From an uncultured Allobaculum sp. (GTDB taxonomy: Bacteria > Bacillota_I > Bacilli_A > Erysipelotrichales > Erysipelotrichaceae): 30,245 nucleotides of DNA. Positions 15,900 to 24,350 of this stretch are shown one piece after another; position 1 is the stretch's first letter; every line of letters begins with the position of its first letter. A program made the position numbers and the translations under genes. The DNA lies in NCBI GenBank assembly GCA_910579655.1, contig CAJTVE010000041.1:1-30245 (forward strand). Direction: 5' to 3'. The notes beneath the pieces were generated by a model. That model was not told the origin of the DNA. It did no database searches and worked only from the letters and a program-made list of their open reading frames with translations.

Positions 15900-16952
15900 A
15901 TGCAAGGATTACGTTCAATGGTCCATAAGGGCCTTTCCCTGTGTGTTTCTGGATTTGTCGGCGCTTCCATACTCTGCGGCTGCTCGGCTGGATCCCCAAC
16001 GTCCAGTGCGAATGCAACTCCAGAAAATCCGATGATTCTCGACCTTGCCCATGGTCTTTCAGAAACGCATACCGTTCATATTGCGATGACGGAATTTGCC
16101 AAAGAAGTAGAAAACAAAACCGGCGGACGCATCCGCATCAAAATCTTCCCGAATGGTCAGTTAGGATCCGAAGATGAAAATATGGAGCAGCTGCAGGCAG
16201 GGGTCATTGCGATGACCAAAGTCTCTGCTCCAGGTCTTGCCACCTTTACCGAAGAATACAACGTCTTTGGTCTGCCCTATATCTTTGAATCCACCGAAGA
16301 CTTCTATGAAGTGATGGACTCCCAGGGGATGCGCGACTTCTTCTTATCCACTGGAGACGATGGATATGTCACGCTGACCTACTACACCTCCGGTGCTCGT
16401 TCCTTTTACACCAAGGACAAACCAATCCGTACGCCAGAAGATCTCAAAGGTCTGAAAATTCGCGTCCAGAACATGAAAAGCCAGACGGACATGATGAAAT
16501 ACCTCGGCGGTACGCCAGTTGCGATGTCCTATGGAGAAGTGTTCACTTCCTTACAGACTGGGATCATCGATGGAACGGAAAATAACGAAACGGCTTTAAC
16601 CACCGGTAAACACGGTGAGATCTGCAAATACTACTCCGTTGACCAGCACGCCATGATTCCTGATGTTCTGATCATGTCTGACAAAGTCTGGTCGCAGATC
16701 ACGCCTGAAGACCAGCAGCTGATTTTAGAAGCGGCGCATGAATCCACGGATTCGCACAAAATCATGTGGGATCAGGCGATTGAAGAGGCGGTCAAAGAAG
16801 CGGAAGAAACGATGGGCGTAACCTTCGTTTATGACGTCGATAAAGAAGCTTTCCGTCAGGCGACTACCCCCATGGTGGAAGAGTACTCCGCCCAATACCC
16901 AGGCGTGGCCAAGCTGCTTGAAGTGATCGAGCAGGCCAGAAAGGAAAAATAA
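15900..16952 (+). CDS. dctP: TRAP transporter substrate-binding lipoprotein (DctP family)
   Basis: A 350-residue lipoprotein of the TRAP DctP family that captures an acidic solute for DctQM. The N-terminus has a signal peptide ending in the lipobox LCGC, so it is anchored to the outer face of the membrane. The ARSFYTKDKPIRTPEDLKGL segment leads to KIRVQ, whose Arg fits the conserved carboxylate-binding residue. The hallmark MSYGEVFTSLQTGIIDGTEN stretch follows, then NNE, reminiscent of uronate/sugar-acid binding members. The start is given as 15900, with AAAGGA 11 nt upstream; the next ATG at 15918 has AAGGA at a better distance and may be the true one. It is followed 2 nt later by dctQ. The ligand is unknown; the GH31 gene upstream suggests a glycosylated or sugar acid. 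Confidence 0.93.
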   Translation: MQGLRSMVHKGLSLCVSGFVGASILCGCSAGSPTSSANATPENPMILDLAHGLSETHTVHIAMTEFAKEVENKTGGRIRIKIFPNGQLGSEDENMEQLQAGVIAMTKVSAPGLATFTEEYNVFGLPYIFESTEDFYEVMDSQGMRDFFLSTGDDGYVTLTYYTSGARSFYTKDKPIRTPEDLKGLKIRVQNMKSQTDMMKYLGGTPVAMSYGEVFTSLQTGIIDGTENNETALTTGKHGEICKYYSVDQHAMIPDVLIMSDKVWSQITPEDQQLILEAAHESTDSHKIMWDQAIEEAVKEAEETMGVTFVYDVDKEAFRQATTPMVEEYSAQYPGVAKLLEVIEQARKEK

Positions 16953-16954
16953 TC

Positions 16955-17488
16955 ATGCAGGAAATTTTAGGCAAAATTAAATACGGCATGGACAAGTTTC
17001 TTGCGATCTTCTGCGCGATTCTGTTGTCTTTCATGACCATTCTGGTCTTGATTCAGGTGATTTCCCGCTATGTATTCAACAGTCCGGCAGCATTTACGGA
17101 AGAACTGGTCCGTTACTCCCTGATCTGGACCGGATTTATTGGAGCGGCGTATGCCTTCTCCACGCGTGAACATATGGCTTTAGGTCTGGTCAAAGATAAA
17201 CTGACTGGCGAGCCGAAAAAAACATTGATGGTGTTTATTGACGCCCTGATCTTATTGATAGCGATCTTTGTAATCACGATTGGCGGATTCAAGCTGGCGA
17301 TGTCGGCCCGGATGGAATTCTCTGCTTTGTTAGGCGTTCCAAGAAGCCTTGTGTATGGCATTGCTCCGGTTTCTGGCGTCTGCATTATCCTCGCGCAGAT
17401 CATCAATCTATATGAAGATTTGACCGGCAAAACGGTCAACTGGGCACCAAAATCCAAAAAAGCGGCTGCCAAGGAGGTAGAAGCATGA
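16955..17488 (+). CDS. dctQ: TRAP transporter small permease (DctQ family)
   Basis: A 177-residue integral membrane protein with four predicted membrane helices and the DctQ pattern: LVRYSLIWTGFIGAAYAF after the second helix start, a HMALGLVKDKL turn, and a YGIAPVSGVCIIL C-terminal helix. It forms the transport complex with DctM. The ATG follows AAGGAAAAATAATC. It overlaps dctM by 4 bp (ATGA), typical of TRAP operons. Subfamily assignment is secure. Confidence 0.93.
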   Translation: MQEILGKIKYGMDKFLAIFCAILLSFMTILVLIQVISRYVFNSPAAFTEELVRYSLIWTGFIGAAYAFSTREHMALGLVKDKLTGEPKKTLMVFIDALILLIAIFVITIGGFKLAMSARMEFSALLGVPRSLVYGIAPVSGVCIILAQIINLYEDLTGKTVNWAPKSKKAAAKEVEA

Positions 17489-18786
17489 GTCTGACTTTCG
17501 TTACAATCCTTCTGTTTGCGGTTTTTGGCGTCCTGCTGTTTGCGGGCGTACCGATTTCAGTCAGTATTCTGGCTTCTTCGATCGTAACTGCCTTATCGTC
17601 CCTCTCCTGGGATCAGGTCACTTTTATTACCGTGCAGAAAATGTGTACGGGCGTTGAATCTTTCTCGCTGTTGGCTGTGCCCCTGTTCATCCTGGCCGGC
17701 AACATCATGAACAATGGTGGAATTGCCCGCCGTCTGGTCAACCTGGCCCAGCTGCTGGTTGGCAAGGTTCCAGGATCCATGGCCCAGGCCAATATCCTGG
17801 GCAACATGTTATTTGGCGCTTTATCTGGCTCTTCGGTAGCCGCTGCTTCGGCTATGGGTGGGTGCATTGCCCCAATCGAAGAAGAAAACGGATATGATCC
17901 TGCTTACTCGGCAGCTGCAAACATTGCCTCTGCTCCGACGGGTCTTCTGATTCCGCCAACATCGGCTTTCATCGTCTACTCCACAGTAGCCGGCGGTGTT
18001 TCGATTTCGACTTTATTTATGGCGGGTTACCTGCCTGGTTTTTTAATGGGCGGTGCCTGCATGTTAGTGGCTTTCATCATGGCCAAACGCATGGGTATGA
18101 AACCTACGCCAATCAAACTGGATGGCAGTATCTGGAAAGTGGTCTGGGATGCGATTCCTTCGCTGCTTTTGATTGTCATTGTGATTGGTGGAATTGTCGG
18201 TGGTGCCTTTACTGCCACCGAAGGCGCCGGTGTCGCTGTGCTGTATTGCCTGATTCTGTCGATTGTTTACAAGAGCATTACCTTCAAAAGCTTCATGGAA
18301 ATTCTGCTCAACTCCGCAAAGACTTCTGGAATCATCCTGTTTCTGATTTCGGCTTCTTCGGCCATGTCCTTTGTCATGGCGTATGCTGGAATTCCAGAAG
18401 CCATCTCGAATGGTCTGCTGTCTTTGACCGATAACAAGTACATCATCTTACTGCTGATGAACGTAATTCTGCTTGTGGTCGGGATGTTTATGGATATCAC
18501 ACCAGCGATCCTGATCTTCACTCCGATCTTTTTGCCGATTGCGATGAAGTTTGGAATGAGCGATATCCAGTTTGGCGTCATGTTAATTTTCAACATGTGC
18601 CTTGGCAATATCACCCCGCCCGTTGGGTCGGTTCTCTTTGTCGGTTGTGGAATTGGCCATGTCACCATCGAGCAGGTCACTCCAAAACTGATTCCTTACT
18701 TTGTAGTCCTGGTCATCGCCCTGTTAATGGTGACTTTCATTCCGGGCATTTCGCTGTGGATCCCGCAGCTGCTTGGCTTGATTTAA
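17485..18786 (+). CDS. dctM: TRAP transporter large permease (DctM family)
   Basis: A 433-residue membrane protein of the DctM family with about 12 predicted helices. The two signature loops are clear: PLFILAGNIMNNGGIARRL with GALSGSSVAAASAMGG in the first half, and DITPAILIFTPIFLPIA with NITPPVG in the second. It is the sodium-driven translocation subunit. Length is normal. The start overlaps the end of dctQ and is preceded by AAGGAGG. The next element is a terminator, so the transcript probably runs GH31-dctP-dctQ-dctM. Confidence 0.95.
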   Translation: MSLTFVTILLFAVFGVLLFAGVPISVSILASSIVTALSSLSWDQVTFITVQKMCTGVESFSLLAVPLFILAGNIMNNGGIARRLVNLAQLLVGKVPGSMAQANILGNMLFGALSGSSVAAASAMGGCIAPIEEENGYDPAYSAAANIASAPTGLLIPPTSAFIVYSTVAGGVSISTLFMAGYLPGFLMGGACMLVAFIMAKRMGMKPTPIKLDGSIWKVVWDAIPSLLLIVIVIGGIVGGAFTATEGAGVAVLYCLILSIVYKSITFKSFMEILLNSAKTSGIILFLISASSAMSFVMAYAGIPEAISNGLLSLTDNKYIILLLMNVILLVVGMFMDITPAILIFTPIFLPIAMKFGMSDIQFGVMLIFNMCLGNITPPVGSVLFVGCGIGHVTIEQVTPKLIPYFVVLVIALLMVTFIPGISLWIPQLLGLI

Positions 18787-18851
18787 ATGGTTTAAAAACG
18801 ATCAACTCTCATCCATTCTCTCATGTTTTTCATTCGTCCTTTTGAATGGAG

Positions 18852-18909
18852 AAAGGCCGTCTGCCGCAAGATCTTTGACTGATTCTTACGCGCAGGCGGC
18901 CTTTTTTTG
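18852..18909 (+). terminator. Terminator of the GH31-TRAP operon
   Basis: An imperfect long stem, AAAGGCCGtCTGC paired with GCAGgCGGCCTTT, followed by TTTTTTT on the plus strand about 65-120 nt after the dctM stop. Confidence 0.85.
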
Positions 18910-18918
18910 CTTCTTGGT

Positions 18919-19866
18919 TTATGAGTGGAAAGCCAGGCTGTTCAGGTTGGCTTCCTGGTTGGTATAGAGAGGATTGGAAAGCAGTTCGCCCTGGGGTGTA
19001 ACGAAAGCTTTGGCCGCCTGCGGATCGTCTTGAAGCAGCCATAAAAACCAGGCGGTCACATAGCCATCGGCTGCATACAGCATCTGATCATGAGCGGTCT
19101 TCTTACGACGAAACTGGACTTTGGGAGCTGAAATTTCATTGGCGATAGCCGTCAATTGATCGCCAGTGACGACCCAGTCATCCCCGCCGCCTTCGCCAGA
19201 AGCCAGCAGAATAGGAGTCTGAATCTTGGCTGCGTCATAGTTCCATTCCAGATTGTGTGCCAGTTCCATATTGGTTGGCGACAGGGCGGCGGCTGCTTTA
19301 TAGACCTCTTTGTTTTTGCCTTCTGTGATGGCGTTGAACACTCCAACACCACCTTGGGAGTGACCGACAATCCCCACGCTGGAAAGATTAACTTTCTGAT
19401 AGAAGATGTTTTCTTTATTTTCTTCAATCTGTTTATTTTCATTCAGTCGGCGCAGATGAGATACACACATGTCGGCACCAAAGCCATTCCAGGCATACAT
19501 TTCTTCTGTTCCAATGACAATAAATCCCCATGAGGCATAATGGCGGGCCAGACGCGAGTACTTGGAGAGAGGCGTTCCACTTCCGTTACAAAGAACGATC
19601 ACTGGATATTGACGATCGGTGGTTTCCAGATTAACCGGATAGGCGATTTCGTATTTCTTGAATTCCTGCAAAGCGGGCTGCTCAAGCCACGCCGTTTCAT
19701 ACGATCCGTCGGCAAGATATCGAGCTTCGATTTTGCCGCCTGTCTGGACTTCAGATTGGTAATGATTTGGGATGGCAGGCTTGTTTTTCAGATAGATCCA
19801 CAAGCCGACAAGAATAACCGCCATTACAATTACAAAAATCAAAATGATTTTGAGAAGTTTTTTCAT
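18919..19866 (-). CDS. Membrane-anchored alpha/beta hydrolase
   Basis: A 315-residue serine hydrolase. A Lys-rich start and one hydrophobic segment at about 4-26 indicate an N-terminal membrane anchor (no lipobox). The fold elements follow: PVIVLCNGSG (oxyanion region), a GFIVIGTEE strand, the nucleophile elbow GIVGHSQGG (Ser170), and a C-terminal RRKKTAHDQ with His259 as likely base. It resembles chlorophyllase/dienelactone-hydrolase-like 'alpha/beta hydrolase' proteins of Firmicutes; the substrate is unknown. GGAG about 7 nt before the ATG supports the start. It is transcribed away from a TetR gene across a spacer with palindromes, so it is a plausible target of that regulator. Confidence 0.85.
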   Translation of the reverse strand: MKKLLKIILIFVIVMAVILVGLWIYLKNKPAIPNHYQSEVQTGGKIEARYLADGSYETAWLEQPALQEFKKYEIAYPVNLETTDRQYPVIVLCNGSGTPLSKYSRLARHYASWGFIVIGTEEMYAWNGFGADMCVSHLRRLNENKQIEENKENIFYQKVNLSSVGIVGHSQGGVGVFNAITEGKNKEVYKAAAALSPTNMELAHNLEWNYDAAKIQTPILLASGEGGGDDWVVTGDQLTAIANEISAPKVQFRRKKTAHDQMLYAADGYVTAWFLWLLQDDPQAAKAFVTPQGELLSNPLYTNQEANLNSLAFHS

Positions 19867-20170
19867 AGGGATCTCCGATTAATGAACGGATCGGCTGGTT
19901 ATTGTCAGGGGAATGAGCAGATACGCGCAGATGAAGAATTCTGGAAAAGACAGGCAGGATCCTGAGGTTGATTCCAAAGACATCGTTTTTACAGCCGATC
20001 GTGATACGATCGTATCCTAAAAGATCTGATTTCAGTCGTCAATGCGGATGCCGGTTGGGGATACAAAGAACCGGATTCGTATCCGTATTCTCAAGTGGCG
20101 CTTGATTCAGGCAGGGAAATTAAGAAAGGAAAGCCAAAGTGGAAAGACAGAGTCTAGAGAGGGAAGAGAA
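19867..20170. promoter_or_regulatory. Divergent hydrolase/TetR regulatory spacer with palindromes
   Basis: The spacer contains GATACGATCGTATC (20003-20016), a perfect 14-bp palindrome, and CGGATTCGTATCCG (20072-20085), with 5-bp arms around TCGT. TTTACA (19988-19993) and TATCCT (20013-20018) could be -35 and -10 boxes 19 bp apart, with the first palindrome between and over them. These are the best candidates for the TetR operator. Confidence 0.6.
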
Positions 20171-20740
20171 ATGGATTCAAAAACGAAGTCGTTCAGAAAA
20201 GTGGTCAGTGAAGATCTAAAAGAATGCCTGGCTGATGCGCTGCTTCAACTGATTGTGAGCAAGCCGATGGAAAAGATTACCATCGATGAACTGGCTGAAA
20301 AAGCCGGTGTTGGCCGCGTCACTTATTTTCGTGCCTTTCATTCCAAGCAGGAAGTTCTCACCTTCAAGATTGTCCGTCTGTGGAATGAATATGCCAGGAA
20401 GCATGATTTGAAAATTCACGACCGTTTTGATCTGGAGAATGCCAGGGCCTTTTTTGCGTTTAATCTTGAAATCCAAAATGTGCTTCAGGTGCTGTATAGC
20501 GCGGGATTGCAGCAGGTTCTTTATGATGCATTTTGTCAGATTCTGCTCAGTTTTGAAAAAGAGGTGGATCTGCTGCATCGCTTTCGCGAAAAGTATTATG
20601 CCTATGGACTTTATGGTTTGCTTGATGAATGGATCCTCAATGGTTTTCAACCTGGGCCAGAGCAGATGGCAGACATGTTGATCCAGATTGTCCATTCTCC
20701 GTATGTGATTCAGCCAGAAGAAAACAAACAGAAAAAATGA
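20171..20740 (+). CDS. TetR-family transcriptional regulator
   Basis: A 189-residue regulator. The helix-turn-helix is at about 36-58 (ITIDELAEKAGVGRVTYFRAF), after the usual TetR first helix. The C-terminal helical domain (ligand and dimer part) has a FREKYYAYGLYGLLDEW helix typical of the Firmicute 'TetR_C_7/AcrR-like' group. The ATG at 20171 was chosen because AGAGGGAAG lies just upstream; the longer reading from 20042 adds an Arg/Lys-rich stretch and lacks a ribosome binding site. Its leader contains two palindromes, so it probably represses itself and perhaps the divergent hydrolase. A terminator follows directly. Confidence 0.9.
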   Translation: MDSKTKSFRKVVSEDLKECLADALLQLIVSKPMEKITIDELAEKAGVGRVTYFRAFHSKQEVLTFKIVRLWNEYARKHDLKIHDRFDLENARAFFAFNLEIQNVLQVLYSAGLQQVLYDAFCQILLSFEKEVDLLHRFREKYYAYGLYGLLDEWILNGFQPGPEQMADMLIQIVHSPYVIQPEENKQKK

Positions 20741-20749
20741 ACAGAAAGA

Positions 20750-20796
20750 AAAGACCATCGGAACGTTCTGAAGAAGAACGATCGATGGTCTTTTTG
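20750..20796 (+). terminator. Terminator of the TetR gene
   Basis: An 11-bp stem (AAAGACCATCG/CGATGGTCTTT) with a partly paired 22-nt loop and a TTTTT tail on the plus strand, 10 nt after the stop codon. Confidence 0.88.
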
Positions 20797-20809
20797 GTTT
20801 GTTGAATGG

Positions 20810-20869
20810 TTCAATGCATGTCGACGAATACGTCCAATCAATGCGTGTCGATGAATACGTTCAATCAAT
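20810..20869. repeat. 27-bp imperfect tandem repeat at the DUF2804 3' end
   Basis: Two 27-bp units (20810-20836 and 20837-20863) match at 23 of 27 positions, and a six-base third start follows. They lie across and beyond the stop codon of the leftward DUF2804 gene. Each unit, read leftwards in that frame, ends at a TGA. Confidence 0.8.
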
Positions 20870-21878
20870 ACTGGTTGTGGATATCTTCAAAAGCGGCAGG
20901 CAGATCGCGCATCAGGATATGCGATCCATCATCCAGAACAGCTGTGCCATTGACGGATCCAAAGTATTGGTGCTGGTTGGAGCGAATGACTTTCATATCA
21001 ATATCCGCTGCTCGATCGAGAATCGGGGTGAAGACGGCTTCAAACCGGCGGTCATTGGAGGTCAGTACCCAGGGCAGCATGGGATCTTGGGGAATATAGA
21101 AACGGATCTGGTCGAGCTTATGGATTTTGCCGCGGTAGAACAGGACGTTTTCACTGGCTGCACGCAGGTCGCCAAAGCCATAGCCAAGATTGAAACCGAA
21201 TAATTCACCATCGACCATTGCCGAAGCGGTCCCCCAGTACCAGTGGGTCTTATACGGCCAATACCCGCGGCCCCAGTCGAGAACACCGCAGTTTTCGTCT
21301 TTGCGGAAGCGATAGATTTTGTAGTTGAAGACAACTTTTCCTTCGACTGGCATGCAGTTGCATTTTTCGTTGAGATAGAAGTGCTTGCGATCCTTCCAGG
21401 GGGTGAGGATGTTCATGGATTCTTTGGGGAAATCGGAAAAGCAAAGGTCGGCTTTGAAAGGGCCATGACCGGCCAGATTCTTCACTTCGCAATGTACCTT
21501 GCGCGATTGGGGCGTGAGGTCGTAGTCAAGAATTATATTTTTGTTTTCAAAATGAGCAGCCCCCTGACTTGAAGTTTGGGGCATGAAGAAGTCTTTGGCG
21601 GGTGGCAGCAGTTCGGTCTGGGTGGCATCCACTCCTTTGACCAGATCCAGAAAGGAAACACTGGCCATGCGGATATAGCCAAGATCTGAAAGCGTAAAGG
21701 CGACGGCAATCTGACCAGTATTGACCAGATAGTAGTCCCATTCTTTCATTCGCAGACGGGAGACTTTGATGCGGGAACGATCGTAGTTCCAGTGGGGATG
21801 GCGGGCAAAGCCAACTTCACCTAGAGTTCCATCCTCGTGGTGGGTAAAGACAGGTCTGAAGATTTCGTGTTGGTTCAT
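20865..21878 (-). CDS. DUF2804 family protein
   Basis: A 337-residue soluble protein of the DUF2804 family, whose role is not established. Typical features: an N-terminal EVGFARHPHWNYDRSRIK segment, EWDYYLV, a central GVLDWGRGYWPYKTHWYWG block (the family's most conserved stretch), and FGFNLGYGFGD. The many Trp/Tyr/His residues in paired strands suggest a double lipocalin-like beta fold. I chose the ATG at 21878, after AGAGGAAAATT; the open frame extends 78 codons further without support. A TATGAT -10 and a perfect GAAAGCGCTTTC palindrome upstream suggest control by CcpA. It is a single-gene unit. Its 3' end carries a tandem repeat rather than a clear terminator. Confidence 0.85.
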   Translation of the reverse strand: MNQHEIFRPVFTHHEDGTLGEVGFARHPHWNYDRSRIKVSRLRMKEWDYYLVNTGQIAVAFTLSDLGYIRMASVSFLDLVKGVDATQTELLPPAKDFFMPQTSSQGAAHFENKNIILDYDLTPQSRKVHCEVKNLAGHGPFKADLCFSDFPKESMNILTPWKDRKHFYLNEKCNCMPVEGKVVFNYKIYRFRKDENCGVLDWGRGYWPYKTHWYWGTASAMVDGELFGFNLGYGFGDLRAASENVLFYRGKIHKLDQIRFYIPQDPMLPWVLTSNDRRFEAVFTPILDRAADIDMKVIRSNQHQYFGSVNGTAVLDDGSHILMRDLPAAFEDIHNQY

Positions 21879-21946
21879 AATTTTCCTCTTTTCTTTTTTG
21901 TGATGAAAGCTCTTGTCTTTATCATAACCAGAAACAGCCAAAGAAG

Positions 21947-21960
21947 AGAAAGCGCTTTCG
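21947..21960. promoter_or_regulatory. Candidate cre (CcpA) site upstream of DUF2804 gene
   Basis: AGAAAGCGCTTTCG has a perfect 12-bp palindromic core and fits the cre pattern TGnAAnCGnTnnCA at all but the two end positions. It lies about 70 bp before the start codon and just upstream of a minus-strand TATGAT. Catabolite control is inferred. Confidence 0.55.
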
Positions 21961-22560
21961 AAAAATGGGCTGTTTTGAAGGAGATCATTGGTGAAAAGGA
22001 AAATGTGTGATCGGATGAGTGTTTGTGGAACGAAAAGAAGCCGCAGAAACTGACGGAGAATGAATGATTGATCCGAAGAGACTGTCCTTTTTTCGAAGGG
22101 GCAGAAAAACAAGAAGAGGGAGAAAAGGTCTTTGGTCCATTTGAGATTTCAATCCGAATGAATGGCGGTGAATGAAAATGATCAAAATGACCAGAATAGA
22201 TAAAGGAAACGGATAGAACAGGTAAAAAATATGGAGAAGATGACGAATTTTGGAAAAGTCGAATCGTAAATAAAGATCATAATCCGTCATATTTGATGAT
22301 GAAAAATGAAGTGAAGACTCTTGAAGAAAACTGAAGGAAATATAATAAGTTATGAATGATGCTGGAGAATTGATATAGAAAAGAAAACCAAATTAAGACT
22401 TATAATAATTGAAATCGATATAAATACGATTCGTATCGTCCTTAATAGACTGTAGACATCAAAGTGAAGTAAAAAGACGGATGCTGAATCATCCAAAGAA
22501 GATTAGCGAAATTCGGGAAATATGGAATGAAGGAATTTGAGAATAAATTTGAATGAATTT
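21961..22560. other. AT- and purine-rich spacer upstream of the fructose operon
   Basis: About 600 bases with no gene. The plus strand is rich in GAA/AAG runs. TATAAT occurs twice (22341 and 22401), neither with a good -35. A palindrome ATACGATTCGTAT lies at 22424-22436; it is related to sites before the TetR and fruA genes. Confidence 0.5.
22424..22437. promoter_or_regulatory. GATTCGTATC-type palindrome upstream of fruR
   Basis: ATACGA and TCGTAT flank a single T, a perfect 6+1+6 inverted repeat, about 240 bp before fruR. The ten bases GATTCGTATC inside it are identical to part of the palindrome at 20072-20085. Confidence 0.5.
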
Positions 22561-22563
22561 GAC

Positions 22564-22601
22564 AGAAAACGCTTGCAATCCTCCTCGCTATCCAGTATGA
22601 T
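22564..22601 (+). promoter_or_regulatory. fruR-fruK promoter with overlapping cre site
   Basis: TTGCAA (22573-22578) and TATGAT (22596-22601) are 17 bp apart, a good sigma-A promoter about 75 bp before fruR. AGAAAACGCTTGCA (22564-22577) fits the cre pattern closely and covers the -35 box, a position that would block transcription when CcpA binds. All of this is read by eye. Confidence 0.65.
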
Positions 22602-22677
22602 TCAAGTGTCATTAAGGAAGAGACAAGTTGAAGAAAAAGGAAGGATGATGAATGATATTGGTAAGAGGTGAACTGAA

Positions 22678-23430
22678 ATGATTGCAAACGAACGACAACA
22701 GCGAATTCTCGAATATCTGGCCGAGCGTAAAAACGCCTCTGTCAATGAACTGATGGATCTGCTGGATGTATCTGACAGTACCCTGCGCCGGGATCTGCTG
22801 TCATTGGAAAAACAGGGCAAATGTGAACGGGTCCATGGCGGCGTCAGCGCAATCGCCCCTGTGCAGGCTGAAGACCAGAGCATGAATCTGCGGCGGACGG
22901 AATTCCATCTGGAAAAGAAGGAAATTGGACGACGGGCGATCGATCAGGTCGAAGAAGGAGATCTGATCTATATCGATGCTGGAACAACCACCGAAGCCAT
23001 GCTTTTACAGCTCGATATTCCTGGCGTGCGCATTGTGACCAACTCTATCAACCATGCAGCCCTGGCCGCCAACAAAGGCTATGAGGTAACACTGATTGGC
23101 GGACGGTTCAAATCCATTACGGATGCGATTGTCGGTGAAGAGGCACTCGACTTTCTGGATAAGTACATCTTTGATGCCGGCTTCTTTGGAACCAATGCAA
23201 TCAGCCCCGATGGAGATCTGCTCACGCCTGACTTGCATGAGGCAGCCGTGAAAAAGAAAGCGATGCGTCAAAGCCAGCGCGTTTATGTCCTCGCCGATTC
23301 TTCCAAGCTCGACAAAACTTCCAAAATCCGCTTTGGAGATCTCCAGCATGCGGTCCTGATCTGCAATGAAAACCCAGATCTTGAAAATGCGCTGATTCTT
23401 CAGAATCAGCCAGAAAGGGAAAAAAGATGA
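22678..23430 (+). CDS. fruR: DeoR-family regulator of the fructose operon
   Basis: A 250-residue DeoR-type repressor. The N-terminal winged helix (RILEYLAERKNASVNELMD; VSDSTLRRDLLSL) with the VHGGV end is followed by the sugar-phosphate sensor domain (YIDAGTTTEAM; VTNS; LIGGRF; DAGFFGTNAIS; ADSSK). In Firmicutes such proteins commonly answer to fructose-1-phosphate. The start ATG follows AAGAGGTGAACTGAA. It is the first gene of the operon and overlaps fruK by 4 bp (ATGA), so the two are co-translated. The name is based on its place beside fruK and fruA. Confidence 0.9.
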   Translation: MIANERQQRILEYLAERKNASVNELMDLLDVSDSTLRRDLLSLEKQGKCERVHGGVSAIAPVQAEDQSMNLRRTEFHLEKKEIGRRAIDQVEEGDLIYIDAGTTTEAMLLQLDIPGVRIVTNSINHAALAANKGYEVTLIGGRFKSITDAIVGEEALDFLDKYIFDAGFFGTNAISPDGDLLTPDLHEAAVKKKAMRQSQRVYVLADSSKLDKTSKIRFGDLQHAVLICNENPDLENALILQNQPEREKR

Positions 23431-24350
23431 TCTACACACTGACCGCCAATCCCTCCCTGGACTACATTGTCCGGGTAAAAAATCTTGAGATTGGCGAAAC
23501 CAACAGAGCGTACGAAACAGAAATCTTTGCGGGGGGCAAAGGCTTCAATGTTTCCAGCGTATTGTCTGCTTTAGGCCATGACAGCATTGCTTCCGGATTC
23601 ACAGCCGGTTTTTCTGGCGCTGAACTCGAACGGCTGTTAGAAGCAAGAAGTTTTAAAAAAGACTTCATTCCATGCTCGGGGCGCACCAGAATCAATGTAA
23701 AACTCAAAGCCCAGGAAGAAACCGAAATCAATGGGACGGGTATTGAAATCGATGATGCCCAGATGGAAGAGTTGTTCGATCACTACAAAGCAATCGCTGA
23801 TGGTGACGTTCTGATTCTTTCCGGAAGCATTCCCGGCTGCTTAGACAAAGACTTCTATGCCCGCATTCTGGACAGCCAGAAAGACAAGGATGTTTTGTTT
23901 ATCGTTGACGCCAGTGGTGAACTGCTGGCTAAATCGCTGCCATGTCATCCATTCCTGGTCAAACCAAACCAGGCCGAAATTGAAGAACTGCTTGGCATCA
24001 AGATTCACGATGATGACGAACTGATTGCCGCCGGCCGCAAGCTGCAAGAGGCTGGTGCCTCCAACGTTCTGATTTCAAGAGGGGCCAAAGGAGCCATGTT
24101 AATTGGTGAAGATGGCGCCATCTATGAAGCAGGATGCCCACAGGGAAAACTCGTCAACTCCGTTGGAAGTGGTGATTCGATGGTTGCAGGGTTTGTGGCT
24201 GGATGGATCGACACGCATAGCCTGGAAGAAGCGTTCGTTCAGGGAATCTATTGCGGAAGCGCAACGGCCTTCTGCGCTGATCTTGCCCAGAAAGAAGATA
24301 TCGACGCCTTAAAAGCGTCCTCGCCAATTACAGTTCGCCGCACCGCTTAG
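23427..24350 (+). CDS. fruK: 1-phosphofructokinase
   Basis: A 307-residue PfkB/ribokinase-family enzyme that turns fructose-1-phosphate and ATP into fructose-1,6-bisphosphate. Family signatures are clear: MIYTLTANPSLDYIV at the start, the first PfkB motif AGGKGFNVSSVLSALG, and the second with catalytic Asp in VGSGDSMVAGF. VLISRGAKGAM precedes the second motif. It overlaps fruR by 4 bp. About 410 bp of spacer separates it from fruA. Together they form the standard fructose uptake-and-phosphorylation unit. Confidence 0.96.
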   Translation: MIYTLTANPSLDYIVRVKNLEIGETNRAYETEIFAGGKGFNVSSVLSALGHDSIASGFTAGFSGAELERLLEARSFKKDFIPCSGRTRINVKLKAQEETEINGTGIEIDDAQMEELFDHYKAIADGDVLILSGSIPGCLDKDFYARILDSQKDKDVLFIVDASGELLAKSLPCHPFLVKPNQAEIEELLGIKIHDDDELIAAGRKLQEAGASNVLISRGAKGAMLIGEDGAIYEAGCPQGKLVNSVGSGDSMVAGFVAGWIDTHSLEEAFVQGIYCGSATAFCADLAQKEDIDALKASSPITVRRTA

